Assembly: GCA_937121175.1 (NCBI GenBank)
Contig: CAKZKD010000012.1
Location: forward strand, 124,001-188,000
DNA from: an uncultured Flavobacteriales bacterium
GTDB taxonomy: Bacteria > Bacteroidota > Bacteroidia > Flavobacteriales_G > Salibacteraceae
Direction: 5' to 3'
Length of the DNA stretch: 64,000 bases
Shown here: one piece after another, positions 30,252 to 40,460 of the stretch
How the letters are laid out: each line of letters begins with the position of its first letter
How positions within the stretch are numbered: position 1 is the stretch's first letter
Notes under the pieces: generated by a model
What the model saw: the letters and a program-made list of their open reading frames with translations, nothing else
Told to the model about the DNA's origin: nothing
Database searches by the model: none
Made by a program: the position numbers and the translations under genes

Positions 30252-31726
30252 AACCGAAAATTAATCTAGTTTGGTTGAAGCGAGACCTTCGCACCCAAGA
30301 CCACGAAGCATTTTTGGCGGCCGAAAAAGCAGGACTACCCTATTTACCAGTTTATACTTTTGATACTGAATTACTCCAACACCCTGAAGTTAGTGACCGT
30401 CACTTACAGTTTATTTGGAAATCTATCGAACAACTCAATTTAGATTTAGCTGAATTCGACAGAAAAGTGCACAGCTTTTATGGTTCTTCAGTAGAAATAT
30501 TCAATTTTTTTCTAGATAATTACAAGATTCAAAACGTATTCTCCTATCAAGAAAGTGGCGTATTAGCTACTTGGAATAGAGATAAGGCCATTGCACATAT
30601 ATTGGGTTCCAAAAAGACAAAATGGACCGAATTTCAACAAAACGGAGTAGTTCGCGGAATGAATCATCGCAAGGTTTGGGACAAACAATGGTTCGAAACT
30701 ATGTTTGGCGAAATCATTGAAAACACTTATTCTAAAAACGAACTTGAAGTTAAAAATCACGATTTTGAAGTTCCAGAACATTTACAATCGAAATGGTCAA
30801 ATTATCCAGTAAATTTTCAACCGGCTGGTGAAAATTACGCATGGAAATACTTAAAATCATTTGCCACAGACCGCGGTAAAAAATATGCTTACCACATTTC
30901 CAAACCTCAAGCAAGTAGGACTTCGTGTGGAAGAATTTCTCCATACCTAGCTTGGGGCAACTTGAGTATTCGGCAGGCTTATCAGTTTGTACGAAATCAC
31001 GAAAATTACGCAAGCAATAAACGAAGTTTCAATGGATTTCTCACTCGATTGAAGTGGCATTGTCATTTTATTCAAAAATTTGAGGTGGAATGCGAATACG
31101 AAACGGAATGCATTAATCGAGGTTATGAATTATTAGAACGACCCAGAAACGAAGCGTTTATTGAAGCTTGGAAAACAGGAAAAACGGGCTATCCATTAGT
31201 TGACGCTTGTATGCGTTGTGTGATTGAAACGGGCTGGATAAACTTTAGAATGCGCGCAATGGTTGTCTCTGTGCTTTGCCACCACCTCGACCAAGATTGG
31301 CGGACAGGAGTTTATCACCTTGCACAACAGTTTTTGGATTTTGAACCTGGTATTCATTATCCTCAATTTCAAATGCAAGCAGGCACCACCGGAATTAATA
31401 CTGTACGAATTTATAACCCTATAAAACAGTCCCAAGACCACGACCCGAAAGGCGACTTTATAAAAAAATGGGTTCCAGAATTACGCGATGTTCCCAGCGA
31501 GTTTATTCACGAACCTTGGAAAGCTACAGCAATAGATTTAGTGGATATAGATTTTGAAATTGGAAAACACTACCCGTTTCCAATCGTTAATTTAGAAGAA
31601 AATGGTAAAAAAGCACGTACCAAAATCTGGAGTCACCGTAAGAATGAGCAAGTAAAACAAGAAAACGGAAGGATTCTGGCAACCCATGTCAGACCGAACT
31701 CTAAAAAGAAAAAAGCCACCAAATAA
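30248..31726 (+). CDS. deoxyribodipyrimidine photo-lyase/cryptochrome family protein
   Basis: [61 protein letters not shown]. Confidence 0.9.
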   Translation: MKPKINLVWLKRDLRTQDHEAFLAAEKAGLPYLPVYTFDTELLQHPEVSDRHLQFIWKSIEQLNLDLAEFDRKVHSFYGSSVEIFNFFLDNYKIQNVFSYQESGVLATWNRDKAIAHILGSKKTKWTEFQQNGVVRGMNHRKVWDKQWFETMFGEIIENTYSKNELEVKNHDFEVPEHLQSKWSNYPVNFQPAGENYAWKYLKSFATDRGKKYAYHISKPQASRTSCGRISPYLAWGNLSIRQAYQFVRNHENYASNKRSFNGFLTRLKWHCHFIQKFEVECEYETECINRGYELLERPRNEAFIEAWKTGKTGYPLVDACMRCVIETGWINFRMRAMVVSVLCHHLDQDWRTGVYHLAQQFLDFEPGIHYPQFQMQAGTTGINTVRIYNPIKQSQDHDPKGDFIKKWVPELRDVPSEFIHEPWKATAIDLVDIDFEIGKHYPFPIVNLEENGKKARTKIWSHRKNEQVKQENGRILATHVRPNSKKKKATK

Positions 31727-31775
31727 TTAACTTGTAATTAAGAGTTTAATAATAAAAATGGCACTGCTTTACCCG

Positions 31776-31783
31776 TAATTTTG
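31776..31783 (+). promoter_or_regulatory. Putative Bacteroidetes -7 element TAATTTTG upstream of adhesin gene
   Basis: Matches TAnnTTTG; -33 TTG not evident. Confidence 0.35.
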
Positions 31784-31815
31784 CGTGCTTTCAATTAATA
31801 CCCAAAAGAAATTTT

Positions 31816-34800
31816 ATGCTTTTTGCGCGCGACTTACTCTACTCAAAAGTTTTATTCTCGCTAATGGCGATTATATGCTTTTCAACTCACTCATTTGCAT
31901 GGACAACGCCTACTTTTTCCTCTCCAAGCAACAATGCAACTACTTGGTCAGGAATTGAACTGGATTGGAATGCTGTTTCTAGTTCAAACGCTTATCAGCT
32001 TCAAGTTGATACCAGCCCAAACTTTAATTCTGCGGTCTTATTTAGTAAAGTAGAGGGCTATATCAATTCATCTAGCAGAAACGCGGATACAGAAGAGTTT
32101 GTGACCGACTTGTATTTCGGACAAAAATATTACTGGAGAGTGCGCGCGTGGCAAGTTGGTGACACCGCTGCTTGGAGTAGTAACCGAACCTTTACCACCA
32201 ATGATTTTGTAACGTTAAGCGCTCCGAGTAACAACGCAGGTACTTGGTCGGGTGTTGAGTTTGATTGGAACGCACACGACGGTGTAAACTTTTACGAAAT
32301 TCAAATTGATACGTCGCTTAATTTCAATTCTCCAGTATTCACCGGCGATATTGAAGGTTATGTAAACTCCAGCGACAGAAATGCTGATACCGAAGAATTT
32401 CTTTCGGATTTACTTTTTGGAACTAAATATTATTGGAGAGTTAGAGCAATAAATGCCAGCGATACTTCCGCTTGGACGCAACGTACCATTACTACTTTAG
32501 ACCAAGTAAACTTAACATCACCAAATAACAATGCAAACACTTGGACAGGAGTTACCTTCGATTGGAACGCACACGACGGAGTCAATTTTTATGAAATACA
32601 GATTGATACTTCCTTAAGCTTTAGTTCTCCTGTATTTACTAACGATATCGAAGGTTACATAAACTCAAGCGATAGAAATGCAGACACAGAAGAATTTCTG
32701 ACGGATATGCTTTTTGGAACAACTTATTATTGGAGAGTACGTGCAATTAACGCCCGCGATACTTCCAATTGGACGCAAAGAACCTTGAATACATTGGACT
32801 ATGTAAACCTAACTTCCCCTAACAACAATGCAAGCACCTGGTCTGGACTTACCTTTGATTGGAACGCACATGTCGGTGTGGATTTTTACGAAATTCAAAT
32901 CGACACAACTACCAGCTTCAACTCGCCAGTATTTACAAATGATATTGAAGGTTATATAAACTCGAGCGATAGAAACTTAGACACCGAAGAGTTTTTAACG
33001 GACATGTTATTTGGGAAAACCTACTACTGGAGAGTAAGAGCAATCAATGCAAGAGACACTTCCAATTGGACGCAAAGAACCTTGAACACCTTAGATTATG
33101 TAACCCTTACAGCACCAAACAACGGTGCAACTACGTGGACAGGTGTAGAATTCGATTGGAATGCACACGACGGCGTTGATTTCTATGAAATTCAGTTGGA
33201 CACTTCTACTACTTTCAATTCGCCTATGTTCAAAAATGACATAGAAGGTTACATAAACTCTAGCGATAGAAATTTAGACACGGAAGAGTTCTTATCTGAT
33301 ATGTTGTTTGGTCACAAATACTATTGGAGGGTTCGAGCAATAAATAGTCGGGACACTTCCAATTGGACCATGCGTAACCTAATTACCCGTGATTTTGTAA
33401 CACTAACATCACCTGCGAACGGAGCAATCACGTGGGCTGGACTTGAGTTTGACTGGAATGCGCATGATGGGGTCGATTTCTATGAAATTCAAGTGGACAC
33501 CTCAAGTCAATTTACTTCCAGTGCTTTCAAAAATGAAATTGAAGCCTACGTAAATTCGAGCGATAGAAACTTGGACACAGAAGAGTTTATTTCGGACTTA
33601 TATTTTGGAGAAAACTATCATTGGAGAGTTCGGGCTATTAATGCAGTTGACACTTCAGAATGGACCAGCAGAATTATAAATACGCGCGATTTTGTTACTC
33701 TGTCTTTCCCTTCTAATATGGCCACCAATCAATCGACAAGTAATTTAAGGTTGAATTGGGCGGCTCATGACGGAGTCGATTTTTACGAAGTAGAACGCGA
33801 CACCTCCAATTTGTTCAACACAGCGGCATTGAGCAGTAATCGAAAAACATACATTAATACTTCAGACAACAACAGTGACACCTACCACAACACAGGTACA
33901 CAATTTGCAAATCAGCAGTACTTCTGGCGAGTGCGGGCAATAAATGCGGTAGACACAACAGCCTGGACATCAAGGACCTACTCTACCGGAACTGGGTTTG
34001 TGATTTCAGGCATTCCAACACTGGCCAATCCAGCAAACAACGCAAACAATATAAACACGCCCACTACTTTATCTTGGAATACTACTACAAATGCAAAAGG
34101 ATACGAAGTACAATATTCAACCGACGCTAATTTTTCTTCGTTTACCACAAACACTAGGACGACTACTAGTCTAACTGTTAATTCATTAGCAACCGGAACA
34201 ACTTACTATTGGAGGGCCAGAAGTTTCAATGGTGGATACTATTCCGATTGGTCAACGGTACGCAATTTTTCTACTTGTGCTCCAGTTCGCGATACTATTT
34301 CAGTAAGCGCTTGCGGACAATATATCTCTCCTAGTGGAAAATATACGTGGTCAATGAACAATGCTTACCTCGACACCTTATCAAGCAGTGCTGGTTGCGA
34401 CAGTATTCTTTTAATCAACTTGTCCATAAAGAATTCCTCAACATCCACACTCAATGATACAGCTTGCGCAAACTACCTATGGCGCGGAACCAATTATACA
34501 ATTAGCGGAACTTACCGAGACACGCTCCTAAATTCGGTCGGTTGTGATAGTATTCTGGTGTTGAATTTAACCATTAACCAAACCTCCTCTTCAACCCAAA
34601 ATGCCACCGCATGCTCTAATTACACATGGAATGGAAACACATATTCTAAAACGGGTATTTATAAAGATACTCTGACGAATTCTGAAGGATGTGATAGTGT
34701 CTCCACCTTGAATCTTACTATAAATAATGGAACTTCCTTCACTTTCGCAGACACTGCTTGCAATGTTTACAATTGGAACGGAAAAAACTATTCTAAATCG

Positions 34801-36681
34801 GGAAGGATTAAGGGCATTTTCACTGGCTCTAATGGTTGCGATAGTACTGTAAATATTAATCTAATAATCAACAAGAGCACCTTCGATACGATTACTGTAA
34901 CCGCCTGCAATTCATATATATCTCCAAGCGGAAGATATACTTGGTTAGTAGGCAGCACCTATCAAGATACAATTAAGAATAGTGAAGGTTGTGATTCTGT
35001 ATTGACGATTAATCTTACGGTAAACAATGCGAGCTTCACCTCACAAACCGTCACCAACTGCGACTCATTTTTGTGGAAAGGAGTTACCTATTATTCATCC
35101 GGAACATACAGAGATACAAGCACGAATTCAGTCGGCTGCGACAGTATTTCTATTTTGAATTTAACGGTAAAAAAGAGTTCTTCCTCTAGCCTCTCCAAAA
35201 CAGTTTGCAACAGCTTTACCTGGAGAACAAAAGCCTACACAAATTCAGGTATATATCGAGATACCATAACAAATAGTGCAGGTTGCGATAGTGTTTTAAC
35301 CCTCAATTTAACCGTTAATAGAAGTTCCTCAAGTACTATTAGTCCAATAGCTTGTGAAGCCTATACTTCGCCAAGTGGAAAAACATATACATCAAGTAGT
35401 ACATTTACAGATACGATAAATAATACGGCAGGATGTGACTCTGTAATTACTGTAAACCTTACTGTAAATAAAAACACGAGTTCAAACACCACTGCGACGG
35501 CCTGCGACAGTTATTCTTGGTTAAGTAAAACATTTACTTCCTCTGGAGTCTATCGAGACACACTTATAAATGCTATCGGATGTGATAGTCTTTTAACTTT
35601 GAATTTGACAATTAACAACAGTACCTCTTCTACTGAAAACACAACAGCTTGTGACAGCTATTTCTGGAATGGTAAAACCTACTCCAATTCAGGAACCTAT
35701 CTTGATACTATCCAGAATATTGCAGGTTGTGATAGTTTAATGACCTTGAACTTGACCATTAATCGAACCACCTCTTCTACTCAAAACAAGACAGCTTGTG
35801 ATACATACTCTTGGAATGGTAAAAACCTGACCAGTACAGGTGTATATGTTGATACATTGAGAAATAGCTTGGGTTGTGATTCTATTACTACCCTCATTTT
35901 AACAATAAACAAAGCCACTACTTCTGCTGAAAATCAGACCGTTTGTGAAGAATATAACTGGAATGGTAGAACGTTAACAACCTCAGGCCTGTATTTAGAC
36001 ACCATGCAAAATGCAAGCGGTTGCGATTCAATTATCACACTGAATTTAACTGTGAACAATAGCACAACTGCGGTAATTGATACTTCTGCTTGCGATGTAT
36101 TTAATTCGCCAAGTGGAAATTATACCTGGATGCAAAGCGGCACGTACAAAGACACAATTCTAAATTCAGTTGGATGCGACTCCATTCTGACTATTAATCT
36201 AACAATAAACACAATAAATACAACGCTAACTACTGACGAATTTGACTTAAAGTCGAACGAAGAAGACGCTGACTATAAATGGGTAGATTGCGATTTGGCC
36301 TACTCGTTTGTCGTTGGAGCTAACGGGCAAACCTTTGTACCGAAAAAAGGTGGTAATTATGCAGTAATTATTACGAAAGATAACTGCGTTGACACCTCAA
36401 GTTGCGTGTCCTTTACTCCCCTTTCCGTTGAAGGTATTGAAGCACTAAACTCTATAAATATATACCCTAACCCTAGTTCTGGATTAGTGAATATTGATTT
36501 AAGCGACTTTAAAAATGTACAACTGGATGTAATAAATGCCAATGGTCAACTTGTAGTTTCTGAACCAAATCTGACGGAAGTAACTTATGAATTGAACTTA
36601 GGTAATTCTCCAGGAGTATATGTAATTCGCGTAAAAGCAGAAAACAACATCCAAAACTTTAGATTAGTCATTCAGAATTAA
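31816..36681 (+). CDS. giant T9SS-sorted repeat protein (FN3-like repeats + Cys-containing GCDS repeats)
   Basis: About 8 FN3-like repeats, 13 repeats ending GCDSxxxxNLTxN, C-terminal T9SS type A-like domain (INIYPNPSSGLVNIDL ... GVYVIRVKAENNIQNFRLVIQN). Confidence 0.92.
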   Translation: MLFARDLLYSKVLFSLMAIICFSTHSFAWTTPTFSSPSNNATTWSGIELDWNAVSSSNAYQLQVDTSPNFNSAVLFSKVEGYINSSSRNADTEEFVTDLYFGQKYYWRVRAWQVGDTAAWSSNRTFTTNDFVTLSAPSNNAGTWSGVEFDWNAHDGVNFYEIQIDTSLNFNSPVFTGDIEGYVNSSDRNADTEEFLSDLLFGTKYYWRVRAINASDTSAWTQRTITTLDQVNLTSPNNNANTWTGVTFDWNAHDGVNFYEIQIDTSLSFSSPVFTNDIEGYINSSDRNADTEEFLTDMLFGTTYYWRVRAINARDTSNWTQRTLNTLDYVNLTSPNNNASTWSGLTFDWNAHVGVDFYEIQIDTTTSFNSPVFTNDIEGYINSSDRNLDTEEFLTDMLFGKTYYWRVRAINARDTSNWTQRTLNTLDYVTLTAPNNGATTWTGVEFDWNAHDGVDFYEIQLDTSTTFNSPMFKNDIEGYINSSDRNLDTEEFLSDMLFGHKYYWRVRAINSRDTSNWTMRNLITRDFVTLTSPANGAITWAGLEFDWNAHDGVDFYEIQVDTSSQFTSSAFKNEIEAYVNSSDRNLDTEEFISDLYFGENYHWRVRAINAVDTSEWTSRIINTRDFVTLSFPSNMATNQSTSNLRLNWAAHDGVDFYEVERDTSNLFNTAALSSNRKTYINTSDNNSDTYHNTGTQFANQQYFWRVRAINAVDTTAWTSRTYSTGTGFVISGIPTLANPANNANNINTPTTLSWNTTTNAKGYEVQYSTDANFSSFTTNTRTTTSLTVNSLATGTTYYWRARSFNGGYYSDWSTVRNFSTCAPVRDTISVSACGQYISPSGKYTWSMNNAYLDTLSSSAGCDSILLINLSIKNSSTSTLNDTACANYLWRGTNYTISGTYRDTLLNSVGCDSILVLNLTINQTSSSTQNATACSNYTWNGNTYSKTGIYKDTLTNSEGCDSVSTLNLTINNGTSFTFADTACNVYNWNGKNYSKSGRIKGIFTGSNGCDSTVNINLIINKSTFDTITVTACNSYISPSGRYTWLVGSTYQDTIKNSEGCDSVLTINLTVNNASFTSQTVTNCDSFLWKGVTYYSSGTYRDTSTNSVGCDSISILNLTVKKSSSSSLSKTVCNSFTWRTKAYTNSGIYRDTITNSAGCDSVLTLNLTVNRSSSSTISPIACEAYTSPSGKTYTSSSTFTDTINNTAGCDSVITVNLTVNKNTSSNTTATACDSYSWLSKTFTSSGVYRDTLINAIGCDSLLTLNLTINNSTSSTENTTACDSYFWNGKTYSNSGTYLDTIQNIAGCDSLMTLNLTINRTTSSTQNKTACDTYSWNGKNLTSTGVYVDTLRNSLGCDSITTLILTINKATTSAENQTVCEEYNWNGRTLTTSGLYLDTMQNASGCDSIITLNLTVNNSTTAVIDTSACDVFNSPSGNYTWMQSGTYKDTILNSVGCDSILTINLTINTINTTLTTDEFDLKSNEEDADYKWVDCDLAYSFVVGANGQTFVPKKGGNYAVIITKDNCVDTSSCVSFTPLSVEGIEALNSINIYPNPSSGLVNIDLSDFKNVQLDVINANGQLVVSEPNLTEVTYELNLGNSPGVYVIRVKAENNIQNFRLVIQN
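34291..36210 (+). repeat. 13 tandem protein repeats of roughly 44-50 aa (ACdsYtWnGktYtsSGtYrDTl.NsaGCDSiltLNLTIN)
   Basis: Counted GCDS occurrences within the ORF. Confidence 0.9.
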
Positions 36682-36738
36682 TGGATTTTAGAAACTCTTA
36701 GACTTACTATTTGTTTTAGGTGTATAAAACAAAGCTCA

Positions 36739-37380
36739 ATGCACCTGACAAAACAACAAATCATTGATTCTGACAGAATCAAGCGACTGAATATTATTAA
36801 CTCTATTACTGGTATAAAACCCGGAAATTTGGTGGGTTCTGTCTCTAAATCTGGAAATACTAACTTAGCTGTAATTAGCTCAGTTGTGCATTTATCCAGT
36901 AATCCTGCCTTGGTAGGTTTCATTATGCGTCCGCACGGCGAAGTAAAAAGAGACACGTATAACAACATTAAAGAAACGGGAGCTTATACCATAAATCATA
37001 TTCCGACGAGCCACACAGAACAAGCGCATTACACTTCAGCAAAATTTGATACCGAAATCTCAGAATTTGAACGTTGTGGTTTTAAGGTAGAATACATTGA
37101 CGGTTTCGACGCTCCTTTTGCAGCGGAAAGTCAGCTGAAAATTGGGTTGTCTTTCGTAGAGGAAATCCCAATTCCAAGTTCAAATACAACCATGATAGTT
37201 GGTCAAATCGAACACTTAGTTTTACCAGAAGAAGCACTCAAAGAAACGGGTTACATTAACCTTGAAAAAGCAAATTCAGCTGGAATATCAGGGTTAAATT
37301 CATACTACGAATTGAAGTACAAAGCCTCCTATCCTTATGCTCGAGTTTCAGAAGTTCCAAATTTTGAAACAGAAAACTAA
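36739..37380 (+). CDS. flavin reductase (FMN-binding split barrel) family protein
   Basis: NIINSITGIKPGNLVGS, NPALVGFIMRPHGEVKRDTYNNIKETGAYTINHI. Confidence 0.88.
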   Translation: MHLTKQQIIDSDRIKRLNIINSITGIKPGNLVGSVSKSGNTNLAVISSVVHLSSNPALVGFIMRPHGEVKRDTYNNIKETGAYTINHIPTSHTEQAHYTSAKFDTEISEFERCGFKVEYIDGFDAPFAAESQLKIGLSFVEEIPIPSSNTTMIVGQIEHLVLPEEALKETGYINLEKANSAGISGLNSYYELKYKASYPYARVSEVPNFETEN

Positions 37381-37519
37381 AAGTGATTTACCCGAAAAAA
37401 CCTGTGTGGTTTGCGAAAGGCCTTTTTCATGGCGCAAGAAATGGGAAAAGTGTTGGGATGAAGTAAAATATTGCAGTGAAAAATGCAGAAGAAATAAATT
37501 GAATTACAAAAATGCCTGA
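37337..37519 (+). CDS. DUF2256-like small zinc-ribbon-type protein
   Basis: CVVCERPFSWRKKWEKCWDEVKYCSEKCRRNK; true start probably internal to given ORF. Confidence 0.85.
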   Translation: MLEFQKFQILKQKTKSDLPEKTCVVCERPFSWRKKWEKCWDEVKYCSEKCRRNKLNYKNA

Positions 37520-39005
37520 AGTAGCCGTTCTGTTTCCCCATCAATTATTCGAGGAGCATGAACTTTTGCACCCCGAACTAAAAATCTATTTGATTGAAGA
37601 ACATTTGTTTTTCAAGGAGATCAATTTTCACAAGCAAAAACTGGCCTTTCACAGAGCTAGTATGCAATGCTATAAAGACGAACAAACAAAAAAAGGTTTA
37701 AACATTCAGTACGTTGAGAGCGGCAGTAACCTTTCTGATATTCGAGAATTTATTTCGTACCTAGCCTCAAAAGACACCAACAAGCTTCACTTTATTAATC
37801 CAACGGATAATTGGCTAGAAAAACGGATTCACACAACTGCAGAAAAGCACAATATCGAGTTGGTTGAATATGAAAATCCTTTATTTCTGAATACACGAGA
37901 GGAGCTTTCTCATTTTTTTAAAAAAGACAAGAAAAGCTTTTTCCAAACTACGTTTTACAAGCAAGAACGTAAAAAACGAAAATTATTAATTGACGAAGAC
38001 GAAAATCCAGAAGGTGGAAAATGGACTTTCGATACCGACAATCGAAAAAAATATCCGAAAAGCAAAACTCCACCTGCAATCAATTTTCCAGATACGAATG
38101 AACACTGGAAGGAAGCGGTTTCATTTGTCGAGAAACACTATTCTAAAAACTTTGGTGAACTAACAAATACTCCATACTATCCTTTCTCACAAAAAGAAGC
38201 CAACAGTTGGTTCGAGCAGTTTTTAGAACAGCGCTTTCATGAGTTTGGAGATTTTGAAGACGCCATTGTAAAAGAAGAATTGATTCTCAATCACAGTGTG
38301 TTAACCCCAATGCTTAATGTTGGTCTTTTGGAGCCTAATAAAGTCATAAATAAAGCAATCGAATACGCAAAAACCAACAATGTACCACTCAACTCTTTGG
38401 AGGGTTTTATTCGGCAAATAATTGGCTGGCGCGAATTCATTCGAGGTATGTACGAGGTAAAAGGTAGTTTCTCGAGAACTGAAAATTTCTGGAAGTTTAA
38501 GAATAAAATTCCTGCAAGTTTTTACAATGGAACTACCGGTATTCCTCCTATTGACCAGACCATTAAGAAGGTTTTGAAAACGGGGTACTGCCACCATATT
38601 GAACGCCTTATGGTACTGGGAAACTTTATGCTGCTCTGCGAATTTGACCCAGACGAGGTATATCGTTGGTTCATGGAGTTGTTCATAGACTCATACGATT
38701 GGGTGATGGTACCAAATGTTTATGGTATGAGTCAATTTGCTGACGGTGGAACCTTTGCAACTAAACCTTATATCAGCGGTTCGAATTACTTAATGAAAAT
38801 GAGTAACTACTCAAAAGGTGATTGGCAAAAAACTTGGGACGGGTTGTTCTGGAATTTCATGGATAAACACCGTAATTTCTTTCTTTCAAATCCTCGTTTA
38901 GGTATGCTGGTTCATACTTTTGACAAAATGGAAAACAAGAAAAAAGAAGCTCATATAATTCATGCGAAGCAATTTCTTGAAAAAATAAATATCGAAAGGC
39001 ATTAA
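37512..39005 (+). CDS. cryptochrome/photolyase family protein (FeS-BCP/PhrB-like)
   Basis: LFPHQLFEEHELL, IIGWREFIRGMYEVKG, TGYCHHIERLMVLGNFMLLCEFDPDEVYRWFMELFIDSYDWVMVPNVYGMSQFADGG. Confidence 0.92.
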   Translation: MPEVAVLFPHQLFEEHELLHPELKIYLIEEHLFFKEINFHKQKLAFHRASMQCYKDEQTKKGLNIQYVESGSNLSDIREFISYLASKDTNKLHFINPTDNWLEKRIHTTAEKHNIELVEYENPLFLNTREELSHFFKKDKKSFFQTTFYKQERKKRKLLIDEDENPEGGKWTFDTDNRKKYPKSKTPPAINFPDTNEHWKEAVSFVEKHYSKNFGELTNTPYYPFSQKEANSWFEQFLEQRFHEFGDFEDAIVKEELILNHSVLTPMLNVGLLEPNKVINKAIEYAKTNNVPLNSLEGFIRQIIGWREFIRGMYEVKGSFSRTENFWKFKNKIPASFYNGTTGIPPIDQTIKKVLKTGYCHHIERLMVLGNFMLLCEFDPDEVYRWFMELFIDSYDWVMVPNVYGMSQFADGGTFATKPYISGSNYLMKMSNYSKGDWQKTWDGLFWNFMDKHRNFFLSNPRLGMLVHTFDKMENKKKEAHIIHAKQFLEKINIERH

Positions 39006-39035
39006 ATTGAATCACTACATTGTGTCTCTTAAATT

Positions 39036-39644
39036 ATGAGAAAAAAAAACTACCACGATTACGTAATTAAACATGGAAAATTCATCGGTGAGTTTGATAA
39101 AATGTACCAAGATTTTGAGGACCCTTGGAAACAATCGGAGCAACCAAACCGAGTTGCTCGTGCAGCAGGAATTGAGTGTCTAAAGAAACACGATTGTAAA
39201 AAAGTTTTAGAAGCTGGTTGCGGATTGGGCTACTATGCAGAGCGGATGTATCAAGAAACTGGAAATGTTCCAATCAGTGTTGATTTATCGTCTACTGCAA
39301 TTGAAAAAGCACAAATAAATTTCCCTCATTTAAATTTTAAAGTTGCGGATATCAGTTCTGAATTAGAAAAGTTCAAAGAAGTAGATTGTGTTTTACTCAG
39401 TGAAATCATGTGGTACATATTGGATGACTTGGACGATATTCTAACTGACTTAAGAAAGCATTTCAAAGGAAAAAAGCTACTTATCAACCAAGTATTTTAT
39501 AAAGGTACTCAACAATACGGGACCGAATTTTTCACCAATCTAGACGAATTGGTGGAGTACATTCCCTTTCAGTTAGTCGATAAAATATCGGCGACACAAG
39601 AAGGTGAAACTACAATCGAAACCAGTAGTATGTATTTGATTTAA
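39036..39644 (+). CDS. class I SAM-dependent methyltransferase
   Basis: KVLEAGCGLGYYAERM, DCVLLSEIMWY. Confidence 0.82.
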   Translation: MRKKNYHDYVIKHGKFIGEFDKMYQDFEDPWKQSEQPNRVARAAGIECLKKHDCKKVLEAGCGLGYYAERMYQETGNVPISVDLSSTAIEKAQINFPHLNFKVADISSELEKFKEVDCVLLSEIMWYILDDLDDILTDLRKHFKGKKLLINQVFYKGTQQYGTEFFTNLDELVEYIPFQLVDKISATQEGETTIETSSMYLI

Positions 39645-39752
39645 TATTAAAAAAGGAGGTTCTCCCCCTTTCGTTTCTAATTTCTAAGGAATTTCTTTTC
39701 GATTAACATTATTTTTATGAACCTGCATACTCATTCCCTTGGAAACCCTTAT

Positions 39753-39760
39753 TATATTTG
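39753..39760 (+). promoter_or_regulatory. Putative -7 element TATATTTG upstream of SOD gene
   Basis: Exact TAnnTTTG match 39 bp before start codon; -33 not at usual spacing. Confidence 0.45.
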
Positions 39761-39798
39761 GAGTTTAACACAAGTAATAACTACAAAATCACAATAAT

Positions 39799-40404
39799 AT
39801 GGCTTTCGAATTACCGGATTTAAAATACGACTATAACGCACTAGAACCACATATTGACGCAAGAACGATGGAAATACATCACTCTAAGCATCATGCTGGA
39901 TACACTGCAAAACTAAATGCTGCTTTAGCTGGAACTGAGAATGAAAATGCTAGCATCGACGATATTCTAAGTAACGTTGATAGCTTGGGAGCAGGTATTC
40001 GCAACAACGGCGGTGGTTTTTACAATCATTGTTTGTTTTGGGATGTAATGTCTCCAAATGGTGGCGGTTTGCCTACTGGATTAGTTGGTGATGCTATTGA
40101 TAGTGACTTAGGAGGCTTTGAAGCATTTAAGGATGCATTTAGCAATGCTGCTGCAACGCAGTTTGGCTCAGGCTGGGCATGGTTGTGCGTAAAGGATGGA
40201 AAACTAGAAGTATGCTCTTCTGCTAATCAAGATAATCCATTGATGCCAGGAGTCGGCTGCGGAGGAATTCCTATTCTTGGCTTAGACGTATGGGAGCACG
40301 CATATTATCTAAATTACCAAAACAGAAGACCTGATTATATTGAAGCTTTCTTTAGTGTAATTAACTGGGATGAGGTGAATAACCGATACAACTCTGCCAA
40401 ATAA
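39799..40404 (+). CDS. sod: superoxide dismutase (Mn/Fe family)
   Basis: [53 protein letters not shown]. Confidence 0.97.
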   Translation: MAFELPDLKYDYNALEPHIDARTMEIHHSKHHAGYTAKLNAALAGTENENASIDDILSNVDSLGAGIRNNGGGFYNHCLFWDVMSPNGGGLPTGLVGDAIDSDLGGFEAFKDAFSNAAATQFGSGWAWLCVKDGKLEVCSSANQDNPLMPGVGCGGIPILGLDVWEHAYYLNYQNRRPDYIEAFFSVINWDEVNNRYNSAK

Positions 40405-40426
40405 TTTTGATTCAAAAGAAACGTTG

Positions 40427-40460
40427 AAAAGCCTTTTCGTTCATTCGGAAGGGCTTTTTT
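40427..40460. terminator. Putative bidirectional rho-independent terminator
   Basis: GAAAAGCC...GGGCTTTTTT stem between convergent SOD and helicase genes. Confidence 0.65.

Noticed and set aside
39649-39676. AAAAGGAGG-TTCT-CCCCCTTT stem after the methyltransferase gene as terminator
   Set aside because: Imperfect stem and weak T-run; not listed as a confident feature.
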